Shown: piece by piece, positions 1 through 8,888 of the stretch
How the letters are laid out: each line of letters opens with the position of its first letter
Numbering within the stretch: position 1 is the first letter of the stretch
NCBI GenBank assembly: GCA_041689615.1
Contig: JBDNFW010000039.1
Span: 109,548 to 173,547, forward strand
Source: UBA7359 sp041689615
GTDB lineage: Bacteria > Pseudomonadota > Gammaproteobacteria > Eutrophobiales > Eutrophobiaceae
Length of the DNA stretch: 64,000 nt
Direction of reading: 5' to 3'
Made by a program: the position numbers and the translations under genes
The notes under the pieces: generated by a model
What the model was told of the DNA's origin: nothing
Databases searched by the model: none
What the model saw: the letters and a program-made list of their open reading frames with translations, nothing else

Positions 1-1050
1 CTTATTTCGCATCACTGTTGGCCGTTCAAGATCCCTATAATTGACGCTTATATCCTCATTTTGAACCAATTTGACGCGAGATGCATCTTCTTTAATGTTT
101 CCAAGGCCAGTCGCGACAATTGTAACCCGAATATCACCCGACATTTCAGGATCAATTACGGTTCCAACCACTACTGTCGCATTTTCAGAAGCAAACTCTT
201 TAATTGTTGTCCCAACTTCGTCAAATTCACCAATAGACAGATCCATGCCTGCGGTAATATTCACCAAAATTCCTCTGGCACCAGAAAGATTAACATCTTC
301 CAATAGAGGACTAGATATCGCTGCTTCAGCAGCAATTTTTGCTCGCTCTTCACCCTGAGCTTTTCCTGAACCCATCATAGCCATACCCATCTCGGACATA
401 ACCGTTCGGACATCAGCGAAATCCACATTGATTAAACCAGGACAAGTTATTAATTCGGCTATACCTTGAACCGCTCCTAGTAATACATCATTCGCTGCAC
501 TGAATGCGTTTAGCAAACTGACATCGCGACCAAGAACACTCAGGAGCTTTTCATTTGGAATGGTAATTAATGAATCAACAAACTGACTTAATTCAATAAT
601 ACCTTCAGCAGCAACTGCACCACGCTTTTTTCCTTCGAAAGCAAAAGGGCGAGTCACAACAGCAACCGTCAAGATACCCATTTCTTTTGCGACTTGAGCA
701 ACAATAGGTGCCGCACCAGTACCAGTGCCACCTCCCATACCCGCAGTAATGAAGACCATGTCTGATCCATCAAGCACATCCATTAAACGGTCACGATCTT
801 CCAAGGCAGCTTGACGACCAACTTCCGGATCAGCACCAGCACCCAGGCCTTTGGTCATATTACTTCCTAATTGCAGAACCGTTTTCGCACCTGAATTTTT
901 AAGTGCCTGCGAATCTGTGTTTGCACAAATAAATTCAACGCCTTCAATGTTTCCACTCAGCATATGCTGTACAGCATTGCCACCGCCACCACCAACGCCT
1001 ATTACTTTAATAACAGCCGCCTGATTAGCTGCATCGACTAATTCAAACAT
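1..1050 (-). CDS. ftsZ: Cell division protein FtsZ (3' end outside window)
   Basis: Tubulin-like GTPase that polymerises into the cytoplasmic Z-ring and recruits the divisome. Translating the minus strand from ATG at 1048-1050 gives 350 uninterrupted residues up to the window edge; about 30-40 C-terminal residues, including the conserved FtsA/ZipA-binding tail, are missing. The tubulin signature GGGTGTG lies at residues 106-112, the glycine-rich GVGGGGGNA near 18-26, and the T7 catalytic loop NVDFADV near 207-213. A strong AGGAGG lies 7 bases before the ATG. It is the last gene of the dcw cluster, 35 bp after ftsA. Identification is secure. Confidence 0.98.
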   Translation of the reverse strand, partial: MFELVDAANQAAVIKVIGVGGGGGNAVQHMLSGNIEGVEFICANTDSQALKNSGAKTVLQLGSNMTKGLGAGADPEVGRQAALEDRDRLMDVLDGSDMVFITAGMGGGTGTGAAPIVAQVAKEMGILTVAVVTRPFAFEGKKRGAVAAEGIIELSQFVDSLITIPNEKLLSVLGRDVSLLNAFSAANDVLLGAVQGIAELITCPGLINVDFADVRTVMSEMGMAMMGSGKAQGEERAKIAAEAAISSPLLEDVNLSGARGILVNITAGMDLSIGEFDEVGTTIKEFASENATVVVGTVIDPEMSGDIRVTIVATGLGNIKEDASRVKLVQNEDISVNYRDLERPTVMRNK

Positions 1051-1085
1051 GTTGTAACCTCCTAAAAATAATTACATTTATAATT

Positions 1086-2321
1086 TTAAAAATTACCCTG
1101 AAACCAACTTTTCATTCTTTCTAAAACACCTTTCACACCATCATTAATGTGAATCTGTGTCATACCTTCCTGACTCTGCTTTTTTCCAAAAATTAACAAG
1201 CCCACTCCCGTTGCATAAATCGGACTTTTAACCACATCTGATAAACCTGAAACGTATTGCGGAATACCCAATCGAACCGGCATATGAAATATTTCTTCTG
1301 CCAGTTCAATCACGCCATCCATTTTTGAACTACCACCTGTTAATACAATTCCGGCAGCAATTAAATTTTCAAAACCACTTCGTCTTAGTTCAGCCTGCAC
1401 CAAACTAAATAATTCTTCATATCTGGGCTGAACAACTTCAGCCAAAGTTTGACGAGCGAGACGACGGGAAGGTCGATCACCCACTCCAGGGACTTCAATA
1501 CTTTCGTCATGTTTCGCGAGTTGTGTCAGTGCACAAGCATATTGAACCTTGATATCTTCGGCATGTTGCGTTGGTGTACGTAGAGCAACCGCAATATCGT
1601 TAGTCACTTGATCACCTGCGATAGGAATAACAGCAGTATGATAAATAGCGCCATCAGTGAAGACAGCAATATCGGTTGTGCCGCCACCGATATCAATCAT
1701 ACAAACGCCAAGATCTTTTTCATCTTCGGTCAAAACAGCATAACTCGAAGCTAACTGCTCAAGAATGATATCGTCTACTTCCAAACCACAACGACGTACA
1801 CACTTAACAATATTTTGCGCAGCACTGACCGCGCCGGTAACAATGTGTACTTTCGATTCGAGTCTAACGCCGGACATACCAATCGGTTCTTTAACGCCTT
1901 CCTGATTATCGATAATAAATTCCTGCGGCAATATATGTAGAATTTTTTGATCGGCCGGAATAGCAACAGCTTTTGCCGCATCGATCACTCGATCAACATC
2001 ACTATAAGAAACTTCACTATCGCGTATTGCAACAATGCCATGTGAATTCAAACTCCGGATATGACTGCCGGCAATGCCGGTAAAAACAGAATGAATTTCG
2101 CAACCTGCCATGAGTTCTGCTTCTTCAATCGCTCTTTGAATCGAATGCACTGTTGATTCGATATTAACCACCACCCCTTTTTTAAGGCCGCGTGACTGGT
2201 TTGAGCCAATACCTATTATTTCAATCTCATCATCTACTGAAATCTCACCAACAATGGCAACCACTTTAGAGGTACCAATGTCCAAACCAACAATAAGATT
2301 TTTATCTGTTTTCTTAACCAT
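1086..2321 (-). CDS. ftsA: Cell division protein FtsA
   Basis: Actin-like ATPase that tethers FtsZ filaments to the inner membrane and helps switch on septal peptidoglycan synthesis. The 411-residue product has the usual length. Visible are the phosphate-1 motif GLDIGTSK near residue 13, the SHS2-type 1C subdomain (about 85-165), the phosphate-2 motif DIGGGTTD near 210, and an amphipathic C-terminal tail (ERMKSWFQGNF) that acts as the membrane anchor in the family. It sits between ftsQ and ftsZ, as in other gammaproteobacteria. Confidence 0.97.
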   Translation of the reverse strand: MVKKTDKNLIVGLDIGTSKVVAIVGEISVDDEIEIIGIGSNQSRGLKKGVVVNIESTVHSIQRAIEEAELMAGCEIHSVFTGIAGSHIRSLNSHGIVAIRDSEVSYSDVDRVIDAAKAVAIPADQKILHILPQEFIIDNQEGVKEPIGMSGVRLESKVHIVTGAVSAAQNIVKCVRRCGLEVDDIILEQLASSYAVLTEDEKDLGVCMIDIGGGTTDIAVFTDGAIYHTAVIPIAGDQVTNDIAVALRTPTQHAEDIKVQYACALTQLAKHDESIEVPGVGDRPSRRLARQTLAEVVQPRYEELFSLVQAELRRSGFENLIAAGIVLTGGSSKMDGVIELAEEIFHMPVRLGIPQYVSGLSDVVKSPIYATGVGLLIFGKKQSQEGMTQIHINDGVKGVLERMKSWFQGNF

Positions 2322-2359
2322 TTTTTATCCGCCTGATCTCATGATGCAGAATTGTTTTG

Positions 2360-3112
2360 TTATTTTTTCCATCGGATGGAAAAACCATTTGTATAACGCA
2401 TATCTACTGATTCAGTCTGTTCAATACGACCTGAAATTGTTGTTGGTATTAAAGTCAAAAATCGATTCAACCGTTCTTCAAAATCACGTCGCCCTAAAAT
2501 AACCTTGATGCCATTTTCAAGTTGAAACGACCATGCTCGTCTTTCATTCAAGGTCATTGAAGCCACCTTAAAACCAATTAACTTAAATCGCTCTTGCATC
2601 GCATTAAACTGATTTAATAAAACAACTTCCGAATCAACTGGACCTGATAGCAAAGGTAACTCAGTCGGTATCGTTTCAGGATCTGGTGCGAAATATTCTC
2701 CAGCAACATTTAACAAACCTGACTCTTTCCAACGAACAACAGGCACCTGTTCAATAACAATAACTCGTAATGCATCCGGCCATACACGTTTTACAGTTAC
2801 TTCTCTCACCCAGGGTTCATTCAATAGAGCAAGTCGGACGGCATCTACATCAAGATTAAAAAAGCCACCACGAACTTTATCAGTAACAAGCAATTGCAAA
2901 TCAACCGGAGACAAACGAGTAAAGTCACCTTCAATTCGAACTTGTTTTATTGGTAATGTATCTGGATGAGATAGATATATTCCACTCCAAACTAATAAAC
3001 TAATAAAAGTTAAAACAAATACCATTCCAAAAAATCGGGAGCCACGATCATGACTTCTATCAACACTATTAAATTGCAGTTTGTTAGGATCAATTACCAT
3101 GTCGATACTCAT
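2360..3112 (-). CDS. ftsQ: Cell division protein FtsQ
   Basis: Bitopic divisome scaffold that binds FtsB/FtsL. The 250-residue product has a short cytoplasmic N-terminus, one membrane segment at about residues 27-47, a POTRA domain starting near KQVRIEGDF (about 57-125), and a periplasmic FtsQ beta-domain running to the C-terminus (IRWKK). The start ATG shares its last position with the ddl stop (1-base overlap at 3112), implying translational coupling. The name rests on architecture and position between ddl and ftsA, since FtsQ diverges strongly in sequence. Confidence 0.95.
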   Translation of the reverse strand: MSIDMVIDPNKLQFNSVDRSHDRGSRFFGMVFVLTFISLLVWSGIYLSHPDTLPIKQVRIEGDFTRLSPVDLQLLVTDKVRGGFFNLDVDAVRLALLNEPWVREVTVKRVWPDALRVIVIEQVPVVRWKESGLLNVAGEYFAPDPETIPTELPLLSGPVDSEVVLLNQFNAMQERFKLIGFKVASMTLNERRAWSFQLENGIKVILGRRDFEERLNRFLTLIPTTISGRIEQTESVDMRYTNGFSIRWKK

Positions 3113-4068
3113 TAGCTTTGTCTTTCCTTTGCAACAGGCATTACCAAACTAGTCGCTAGTATTTGAATGACTAACTGTTCAAAAGATAGTCCTGCTTGTT
3201 TAGCTGCCATCGGAACTAAACTATGACTGGTCATACCCGGAACGGTATTAACTTCAATTAACCACGGTTTTTTTGCTTTATCGATCATTAAATCAACTCG
3301 ACTCCAGCCACTGACGCCTAACAACTTGCATGCTTGTAAAGCTAGTGCACCCAGTCTTCGTTCAACATCCTCATCAAGACCGCAGGGACAAATATATTTT
3401 GTATCATCATCTTCATACTTTGCCTGATAATCATAAAACTCACGTTTTGTCTCAAGCTTAATCATAGGCAATACGGTTTCACCTAAAATAGAAATAGTAT
3501 ATTCATCTCCTTCAATCCAACTTTCAGCCATCACTCGTTCATCAAATTGATTTGCCTGTTTCCAGGCTGTAACTAAATCCTCAGCTTGTTTTACTTTACT
3601 TGCACCGACGCTTGATCCCTCTCTAACCGGTTTAACCATGATTGGTAATTTCAATTGTTCTATAATCTGCTTCCAATCACTTGTTTTATTTAATTCAACA
3701 GCATCTGGCGTAGGCAAATCGGAATCACGCCAAATTGCCTTACTGCGAACCTTGTCCATTGCCAATGCTGAACTTAAAACATCGCTGCCGGCATAAGGTA
3801 ATCCAATCGTTTCTAATGCACCTTGAATTGTCCCGTCTTCACCACCCCGACCATGTAATGCAATAAAGACTCGCTCGAAGTTATTGCTCATTAACTGATG
3901 AAATTCATTTTTATTAAAGTCAATCGCGTGCGCATCGATACCCGCATTACAGAGTGCGGCGTATACAGCCTTTCCACTTTCTAAAGAAATCGCGCGCTCA
4001 GCTGACTCTCCACCCATTAAAACAGCAACCTTGCCAAAATCAGAAGCTTGATATTCAGGTACGTGCAC
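3112..4068 (-). CDS. ddl: D-alanine--D-alanine ligase
   Basis: ATP-grasp enzyme that joins two D-alanines for the MurF reaction. The product is 318 residues. The N-terminal lobe carries VLMGGESAERAISLESG (about 16-32) and HGRGGEDGTIQG. The ATP-grasp region has MVKPVREGSSVGASKV (about 144-159), and the metal/substrate motif IEVNTVPGMTSHS is near 280-292. It overlaps murB by one base at 4068 and ftsQ by one base at 3112. Its dcw position points to the DdlB-type copy, but a second ddl elsewhere cannot be excluded. Confidence 0.97.
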   Translation of the reverse strand: MHVPEYQASDFGKVAVLMGGESAERAISLESGKAVYAALCNAGIDAHAIDFNKNEFHQLMSNNFERVFIALHGRGGEDGTIQGALETIGLPYAGSDVLSSALAMDKVRSKAIWRDSDLPTPDAVELNKTSDWKQIIEQLKLPIMVKPVREGSSVGASKVKQAEDLVTAWKQANQFDERVMAESWIEGDEYTISILGETVLPMIKLETKREFYDYQAKYEDDDTKYICPCGLDEDVERRLGALALQACKLLGVSGWSRVDLMIDKAKKPWLIEVNTVPGMTSHSLVPMAAKQAGLSFEQLVIQILATSLVMPVAKERQS

Positions 4069-5036
4069 TATTGCTCGCTCCTTTTTTTGCCCATGATCCT
4101 GACTTCAGGAATTAATTTAACTGCACACTTTTCAAACACAGTTGATTGAACCAATTCAATTAAACTTTCTATATCCAAAGATGTTGCATTACCTGCATTA
4201 ATAATAAAATTGGCATGTTTTTCAGAGACAATCGCACCACCAAGCTGCTTTCCTTTTAATCCGCATGATTCAATCAATCTTGCAGCATGATCGTTTTCCG
4301 GATTTCTGAATACTGAACCACAACTATGCTGTCCTAATGGTTGTGCTTCTGCTCTTTCGCTTAACATTTGTTTTATATTTTTTTCAATTTCTTCTTTGTT
4401 TGAAATTTCTAATTGCAAAGTACAAGCAACAAACCATTCATCAGCAGCAAGCGAAACACTACGATAACCAATTTCAAATTGATCACTTGAATAGATTCTA
4501 CGTTCGCCATTTCGATTTATTGTTTCCACCTGTTTTACGTATTGCCAAATTTCACCATCATAAGCACCGGCATTCATAGCTAGCGCTCCTCCAATCGAAC
4601 CTGGAATAGAAGCTAAAAATTCAATGCCAGCTAAAGCATGTTTTGCAGCGAAGCGCGCTGCTTTAGCGCAAGTAACACCTGCGCCTATTTTCAATTCATT
4701 TTTACTAATACACTCGAGTTCATTAAGCACACCAATAACAGACACAACAACACCAGATAAACCGCCATCACGCACTAATAAATTGCTACCCAGTCCTACC
4801 CAGGTAACTGGCATGTCATTTGGCACGCTAGACAAAAACTCAGACAAATCATCACTATCAGTAGGCACATAAAAATATTCTGCTTCACCGCCCGTTTTCC
4901 ATGACGTATGACGCGACATAGGCTCCTGCTCTCGCAATTCACCTCGAAATAATGTTCTGTCTAAATCAATAGTCATACTGTTATTAAAAACCACCTGCAT
5001 TTTTTGCATTTCATTTTCTATACTCAACAAAATCAC
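4068..5036 (-). CDS. murB: UDP-N-acetylmuramate dehydrogenase MurB
   Basis: FAD/NADPH enzyme that reduces UDP-GlcNAc-enolpyruvate to UDP-MurNAc. Visible motifs: TSWKTGGEAEYFYVP at the FAD site, SIPGSIGGALAMNAGAYDGE, CGSVFRNPEND with the catalytic Ser of MurB enzymes, and the C-terminal IPEVRIMG carrying the catalytic Glu. The longest frame starts at GTG 5036; in-frame ATGs at 5009, 5000 and 4976 are alternatives because the first 40 residues are not conserved. A hairpin element now lies between the GTG and the AGGAGG just after murC, so how initiation occurs is unclear. The reading frame is intact. Confidence 0.96.
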   Translation of the reverse strand: MILLSIENEMQKMQVVFNNSMTIDLDRTLFRGELREQEPMSRHTSWKTGGEAEYFYVPTDSDDLSEFLSSVPNDMPVTWVGLGSNLLVRDGGLSGVVVSVIGVLNELECISKNELKIGAGVTCAKAARFAAKHALAGIEFLASIPGSIGGALAMNAGAYDGEIWQYVKQVETINRNGERRIYSSDQFEIGYRSVSLAADEWFVACTLQLEISNKEEIEKNIKQMLSERAEAQPLGQHSCGSVFRNPENDHAARLIESCGLKGKQLGGAIVSEKHANFIINAGNATSLDIESLIELVQSTVFEKCAVKLIPEVRIMGKKRSEQ

Positions 5037-5191
5037 ATACCCATGATGCTTGGAAATGCGATATTCAGAGTGCGTCTGTTTTTATTCAGGGCTAGGCACG
5101 ACGATGCCGCATGGCCGATCCCTGCAAAGAGGAGCAACGACGCCATGGATGAAAACGGACGTGCTATGGATGTCGTATTTTCAGGTATCAT
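5033..5191 (-). CDS. 52-codon ORF inside the murC/murB element (doubtful)
   Basis: ATG at 5189-5191 lies 6 bases after GGAGG (5198-5202), directly behind the murC stop. The frame runs 52 codons through the hairpin element and ends in TGA at 5033-5035, overlapping the murB GTG (5034-5036). The peptide (MIPENTTSIARPFSS...) resembles nothing I know and is probably a by-product of the element. It may still matter, because ribosomes loading at the strong site would terminate on the murB start codon and could re-initiate there. Real translation is unproven. Confidence 0.25.
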   Translation of the reverse strand: MIPENTTSIARPFSSMASLLLFAGIGHAASSCLALNKNRRTLNIAFPSIMGM

Positions 5192-5197
5192 GGGTAT
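5037..5197. mobile_element. MITE-like near-palindrome between murC and murB
   Basis: About 161 bp with perfect 11-bp terminal inverted repeats: ATACCCATGAT at 5037-5047 and ATCATGGGTAT at 5187-5197. Complementarity continues inward for at least 45 more positions on each side with about 14 mismatches, so the whole element folds into one long hairpin centred near 5117. A TA dinucleotide flanks the CCCATGAT core on both sides (5038-5039 and 5195-5196), like the TA target duplication of IS630/mariner-type MITEs. No transposase is present. No close second copy was seen in this window. Confidence 0.6.
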
Positions 5198-5202
5198 CCT
5201 CC

Positions 5203-6615
5203 TCAATGCACTGAGCTTGAATAAAGTTGTTTTGACAAAGTACCAATATCACCTGCACCTAAAGTCAGTAATAAATCATTTTCTTCGAGCAAACTTGAAA
5301 GAACTTCTGGAACAGTTTCTTTATCTTCTACAAACACGGGTTCTACTAATCCCCGTAATCTTATCGCGCGACATAAAGATCGAGCATCTGCACCGAGAAT
5401 AGGTTCTTCTCCTGCTGGATAAACATCAAGAATTAATAAACAATCAACATTTGAAAGCACCCGACTAAAATCTTCGAAGAGATCGCGTAATCGTGTAAAC
5501 CGATGAGGTTGGTACACCACAACCAAACGTCGATTAGGCCATCCGCCTTTAATCGCATCTAAGATTGCTTCTATCTCGGTAGGGTGATGTGCATAGTCAT
5601 CAATTAACGTGACATTAAAATCGTTTACCTTAATATCACCTCGTACATGACATCGACGAGAGATGCCCTGAAAATGACTCAACGCTTTAATAATGTTTTC
5701 ATCGCTAACACCTAACTCATGTGCCACAGCTATGGAGGCCAATGCATTTAATAAGTTGTGTTTGCCGGGAAGATTAAGCTCAACTTCTAACCAATCTTTT
5801 TTATCTTTATGCGAAACTTTAAACCAGGTTTTTGTATTTTCCTGTTTTATCAATTCGGCATTATAATCCGCTTCAAAATCCAGACCGTAAGTAACAATCG
5901 GCTTGGTTACTTCTGGTAAGATTTTACGAACGCCTTCATCATCAATACACAAAACAGCAAGACCATAAAAAGGTAATTGATGTAAGAATTCAACAAAGTT
6001 ATGACGTAAGTTTGCAAAATCACCGGCATAAGTATCGAGATGATCTGCATCAATATTTGTTATGACAGCGATGACAGGATAAAGATGTAAAAAAGATGCA
6101 TCACTTTCATCTGCTTCTGCAACAATATATTTTCCTGTACCAAGACGTGCGTGAGATCCTGAACTATTTAATAATCCACCTATGACATAGGTGGGATCGA
6201 GTCCACCTTCCGCGAGTACACTAGCAACTAAACTTGTTGTTGTTGTTTTCCCATGCGTGCCTGCTATAGCAATACCCTGACTGAAACGCATCAATTCGGC
6301 TAACATTTCTGCCCGACGTACAACAGGTATCCTATTATTTCGCGCAGCACACACTTCTTCATTGCTTTCATCAATTGCACTTGTCACAACAACAACATCA
6401 GTATTAGCAATGTTTGCAGCAGCGTGACCGATTGTCACCTTAACACCTAACGACTCCAGTCTTTTTGTAATTCCACTTTCTTTAATATCGGAACCGGTCA
6501 CTTCGTAACCAACGTTCTTAAGCACTTCTGCTATACCACCCATACCGGCACCACCTATACCGACAAAATGGATATGCTTTACTCGACCCATCGCATGTAA
6601 TTGCATATCACGCAT
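5203..6615 (-). CDS. murC: UDP-N-acetylmuramate--L-alanine ligase MurC
   Basis: ATP-dependent Mur ligase adding L-Ala to UDP-MurNAc in the cytoplasm. The UDP-binding Rossmann motif HFVGIGGAGMGGIAEVL is near residue 14, the P-loop GTHGKTTTT in the central domain, then EADESDASFLHL, DDYAHHPTE and QPHRFTR typical of MurC. ATG 6615 is chosen over an 18-residue longer frame starting at 6669: GGAGG sits 6 bases upstream, and the N-terminus then matches the family (about 470 residues). It overlaps the murG stop by 8 bp. Confidence 0.97.
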   Translation of the reverse strand: MRDMQLHAMGRVKHIHFVGIGGAGMGGIAEVLKNVGYEVTGSDIKESGITKRLESLGVKVTIGHAAANIANTDVVVVTSAIDESNEEVCAARNNRIPVVRRAEMLAELMRFSQGIAIAGTHGKTTTTSLVASVLAEGGLDPTYVIGGLLNSSGSHARLGTGKYIVAEADESDASFLHLYPVIAVITNIDADHLDTYAGDFANLRHNFVEFLHQLPFYGLAVLCIDDEGVRKILPEVTKPIVTYGLDFEADYNAELIKQENTKTWFKVSHKDKKDWLEVELNLPGKHNLLNALASIAVAHELGVSDENIIKALSHFQGISRRCHVRGDIKVNDFNVTLIDDYAHHPTEIEAILDAIKGGWPNRRLVVVYQPHRFTRLRDLFEDFSRVLSNVDCLLILDVYPAGEEPILGADARSLCRAIRLRGLVEPVFVEDKETVPEVLSSLLEENDLLLTLGAGDIGTLSKQLYSSSVH

Positions 6616-7693
6616 GAATCGCCTCCATACATAATTTTGCAACATCATCTGTCGCAGTTGGTTTTGCAAGTGAACGTGCCTTAACTGCCATTTTTATTAA
6701 TTGCTCAGGTGCTTGACATAACATTAATAAAAGTTCTTTTAATTTCTTAGTATTCAATTGAACTTCCTGAATTAGAATTGCGGCATCTTCATTTGCTAGA
6801 TACTTTGCGTTTTCAGTTTGGTGGTCATCAACCGCATACGGAAATGGAATAAGTATTGAAGCTATACCTGTTGCTGCTAACTCAGCGATTGTTAAGGCAC
6901 CTGCTCGACAAATAACAATATCAGCCCAGGCATAAACCTCTGCCATATCATTGATAAATGGCAGCACTTCCACATTGACGTTGTATTCTTTATAAGCCGC
7001 TTCGGTATCAGAAAGATGCCGTTCACCGCATTGGTGTTTAATTTCAAATTGATATTCATTGCCTAAAGCAGATAATGTTTGCGGTATCACTTCATTTAAT
7101 TTCTTTGCACCAAGACTGCCACCAAGAACCAGTACTTTTAATAAATTTGAATCTCGATTTGCATATCGTTGGTTGGGTTCGGGTAAATTTACAATATCGT
7201 TGCGAACAGGATTTCCTGTGATAGTTAATTTTTTTGATTCTTTAAATGCGCCTGGGAAAGCCGCCATAATAGAAACAGCGAACGGCGCCAATAATCGATT
7301 GGTTAAACCTGCTATCGCATTTTGCTCATGAATAAGTAAAGGTATACGCATCAACCATGCAGCTATACCACCCGGCCCACTGGCAAAACCACCCATACCA
7401 AGTACGACGACCGGACGAACTTTAACCATAATCATTAATGCTTGAACCAAGGCAATTGCAAGCATGAAAGGCGTAAACAATAAACGTAAAATACCATTGC
7501 CTCTTACTCCAGCAACATTGATTTTCAATAATGGATAACCATGATTTGGAACAACTCTGGCTTCCATTCCCTTGCTTGTTCCTAACCAGAACAATTGAAA
7601 ACCTTTTTCTTTCAGATGATCGGCAACAGCCAATGCTGGATAAACATGTCCGCCTGTACCACCTGCCATGATTAATATATTTTTATCACGCAT
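6608..7693 (-). CDS. murG: MurG, lipid II synthase (UDP-GlcNAc transferase)
   Basis: GT-B glycosyltransferase that adds GlcNAc to lipid I at the inner face of the cytoplasmic membrane. The first G-loop AGGTGGHVYPALAVA sits at the N-terminus, followed by LGMGGFASGPGG, HEQNAIAGLTN, the second-domain loop VLGGSLGAKKLNE, and CRAGALTIAELAATG near the UDP-GlcNAc site. ATG 7693 (361 residues) is preferred over a frame beginning at 7750, which adds 19 residues absent from the family. It overlaps the ftsW stop by 8 bp. Confidence 0.97.
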   Translation of the reverse strand: MRDKNILIMAGGTGGHVYPALAVADHLKEKGFQLFWLGTSKGMEARVVPNHGYPLLKINVAGVRGNGILRLLFTPFMLAIALVQALMIMVKVRPVVVLGMGGFASGPGGIAAWLMRIPLLIHEQNAIAGLTNRLLAPFAVSIMAAFPGAFKESKKLTITGNPVRNDIVNLPEPNQRYANRDSNLLKVLVLGGSLGAKKLNEVIPQTLSALGNEYQFEIKHQCGERHLSDTEAAYKEYNVNVEVLPFINDMAEVYAWADIVICRAGALTIAELAATGIASILIPFPYAVDDHQTENAKYLANEDAAILIQEVQLNTKKLKELLLMLCQAPEQLIKMAVKARSLAKPTATDDVAKLCMEAIHA

Positions 7694-8888
7694 AAATTGG
7701 CACCACTTTCGGTATAGCAAGACGCGTATCTTGTCGATTCTCATATTCAATACGTAACAAAATACCTAACAACATACAGTAAACAATTAAACTGTTACCG
7801 CCATAACTCATCAAAGGTAACGTCAGCCCTTTAGTTGGAAGCACGCCCATATTCACACCAATATTGATGTAAGCCTGTATTCCAATTATCAATCCGATAC
7901 CATAAGCAAAATATGCAGCAAAATATTTTTCTACTCGTTCCGCAATATGGCCAATAACAAAGGCACGCCAAACAATAAATGAATATAAAAGTATCATTGT
8001 AATACTGCCGAAAAGACCTAACTCTTCAGCAAGTACCGAGAAAACAAAATCAGTATGTGCTTCCGGTAAGTAAAATAATTTTTGTACGCTACTACCCAGA
8101 CCGACACCAAACCAATCACCACGACCAAAAGCAATCAAGGCTTGTGTCAATTGAAAACCACTATCATAAGGATCTTTCCACGGGTCAACAAAACTCATCA
8201 GACGTTGCATTCGATAAGGAGAAAGAATAGCCAAAGTAACCAATGCGCTCATAGCCACTGAACCCCAGGCACAAAAGCGGCTTAAAGGAACTCCCGCCAT
8301 AAATAACATACCTAATGCGGTAGCAAACAAGACAACGCTTGCACCAAAATCAGGTTCGAGTAATAACAAACCAGAGATTAATGTCAAAACACCTATTGGC
8401 CTGATAAAACCTTTAAAGTCTGTTTGCACAGTTTCACCATGACGAACCAGATAACTGGCAAGATAAGCAATAATGCATAACTTTACCGGCTCTGATGCCT
8501 GCAATGAAAATGGCCCTAATTGTATCCAACGCATACTGCCATTCACTTCTTTACCAACGCCCGGGATTAGAATTAACACTAACAGAAGAATGGCTGCTAT
8601 TAATAATGTCATACTGCCCATTTCCCATATGCGCATGGGAATTTTTAAAATAACTAACGCAAGAGACAAACCTATCGCCGCAGAAAAACCCTGCCGCCAG
8701 AAATAATGTAACGGGTCATCAAATTCTCTGGCAGAAATTGAAATAGAAGCCGATGTCACCATAACCAGACCAATAAAAATGATGAGTAAAGAAATACCCA
8801 TAAGCCAAAGGTCATAACCCACAATCAACTTATTCTTAATATGATAATGTGAAGCTAAAGTTGCTTGTTGTTTATATCGTGCAGACAT
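7686..8888 (-). CDS. ftsW: Septal peptidoglycan glycosyltransferase FtsW (SEDS)
   Basis: SEDS-family polytopic membrane protein that polymerises lipid II at the septum with FtsI. The product of about 400 residues contains roughly ten hydrophobic segments. Family motifs are SVLAEELGLFGS, the LEPDFGASVV loop, and a C-terminal GVLPTKGLTLPLMSYGG. ATG 8888 is chosen because GGAGG lies 7 bases upstream and TGATG overlaps the murD stop; TTG codons at 8891 and 8894 are less well placed. Confidence 0.96.
   Translation of the reverse strand: MSARYKQQATLASHYHIKNKLIVGYDLWLMGISLLIIFIGLVMVTSASISISAREFDDPLHYFWRQGFSAAIGLSLALVILKIPMRIWEMGSMTLLIAAILLLVLILIPGVGKEVNGSMRWIQLGPFSLQASEPVKLCIIAYLASYLVRHGETVQTDFKGFIRPIGVLTLISGLLLLEPDFGASVVLFATALGMLFMAGVPLSRFCAWGSVAMSALVTLAILSPYRMQRLMSFVDPWKDPYDSGFQLTQALIAFGRGDWFGVGLGSSVQKLFYLPEAHTDFVFSVLAEELGLFGSITMILLYSFIVWRAFVIGHIAERVEKYFAAYFAYGIGLIIGIQAYINIGVNMGVLPTKGLTLPLMSYGGNSLIVYCMLLGILLRIEYENRQDTRLAIPKVVPIYA

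Noticed and set aside
5037..5197. Rho-independent terminator between murC and murB
   Set aside because: The hairpin is far too long and no T-run follows on the minus strand; a terminator here would cut off essential downstream genes.
5004..5402. 132-codon plus-strand ORF
   Set aside because: Antisense to murC and murB and through the hairpin element; composition and lack of motifs indicate a shadow frame.
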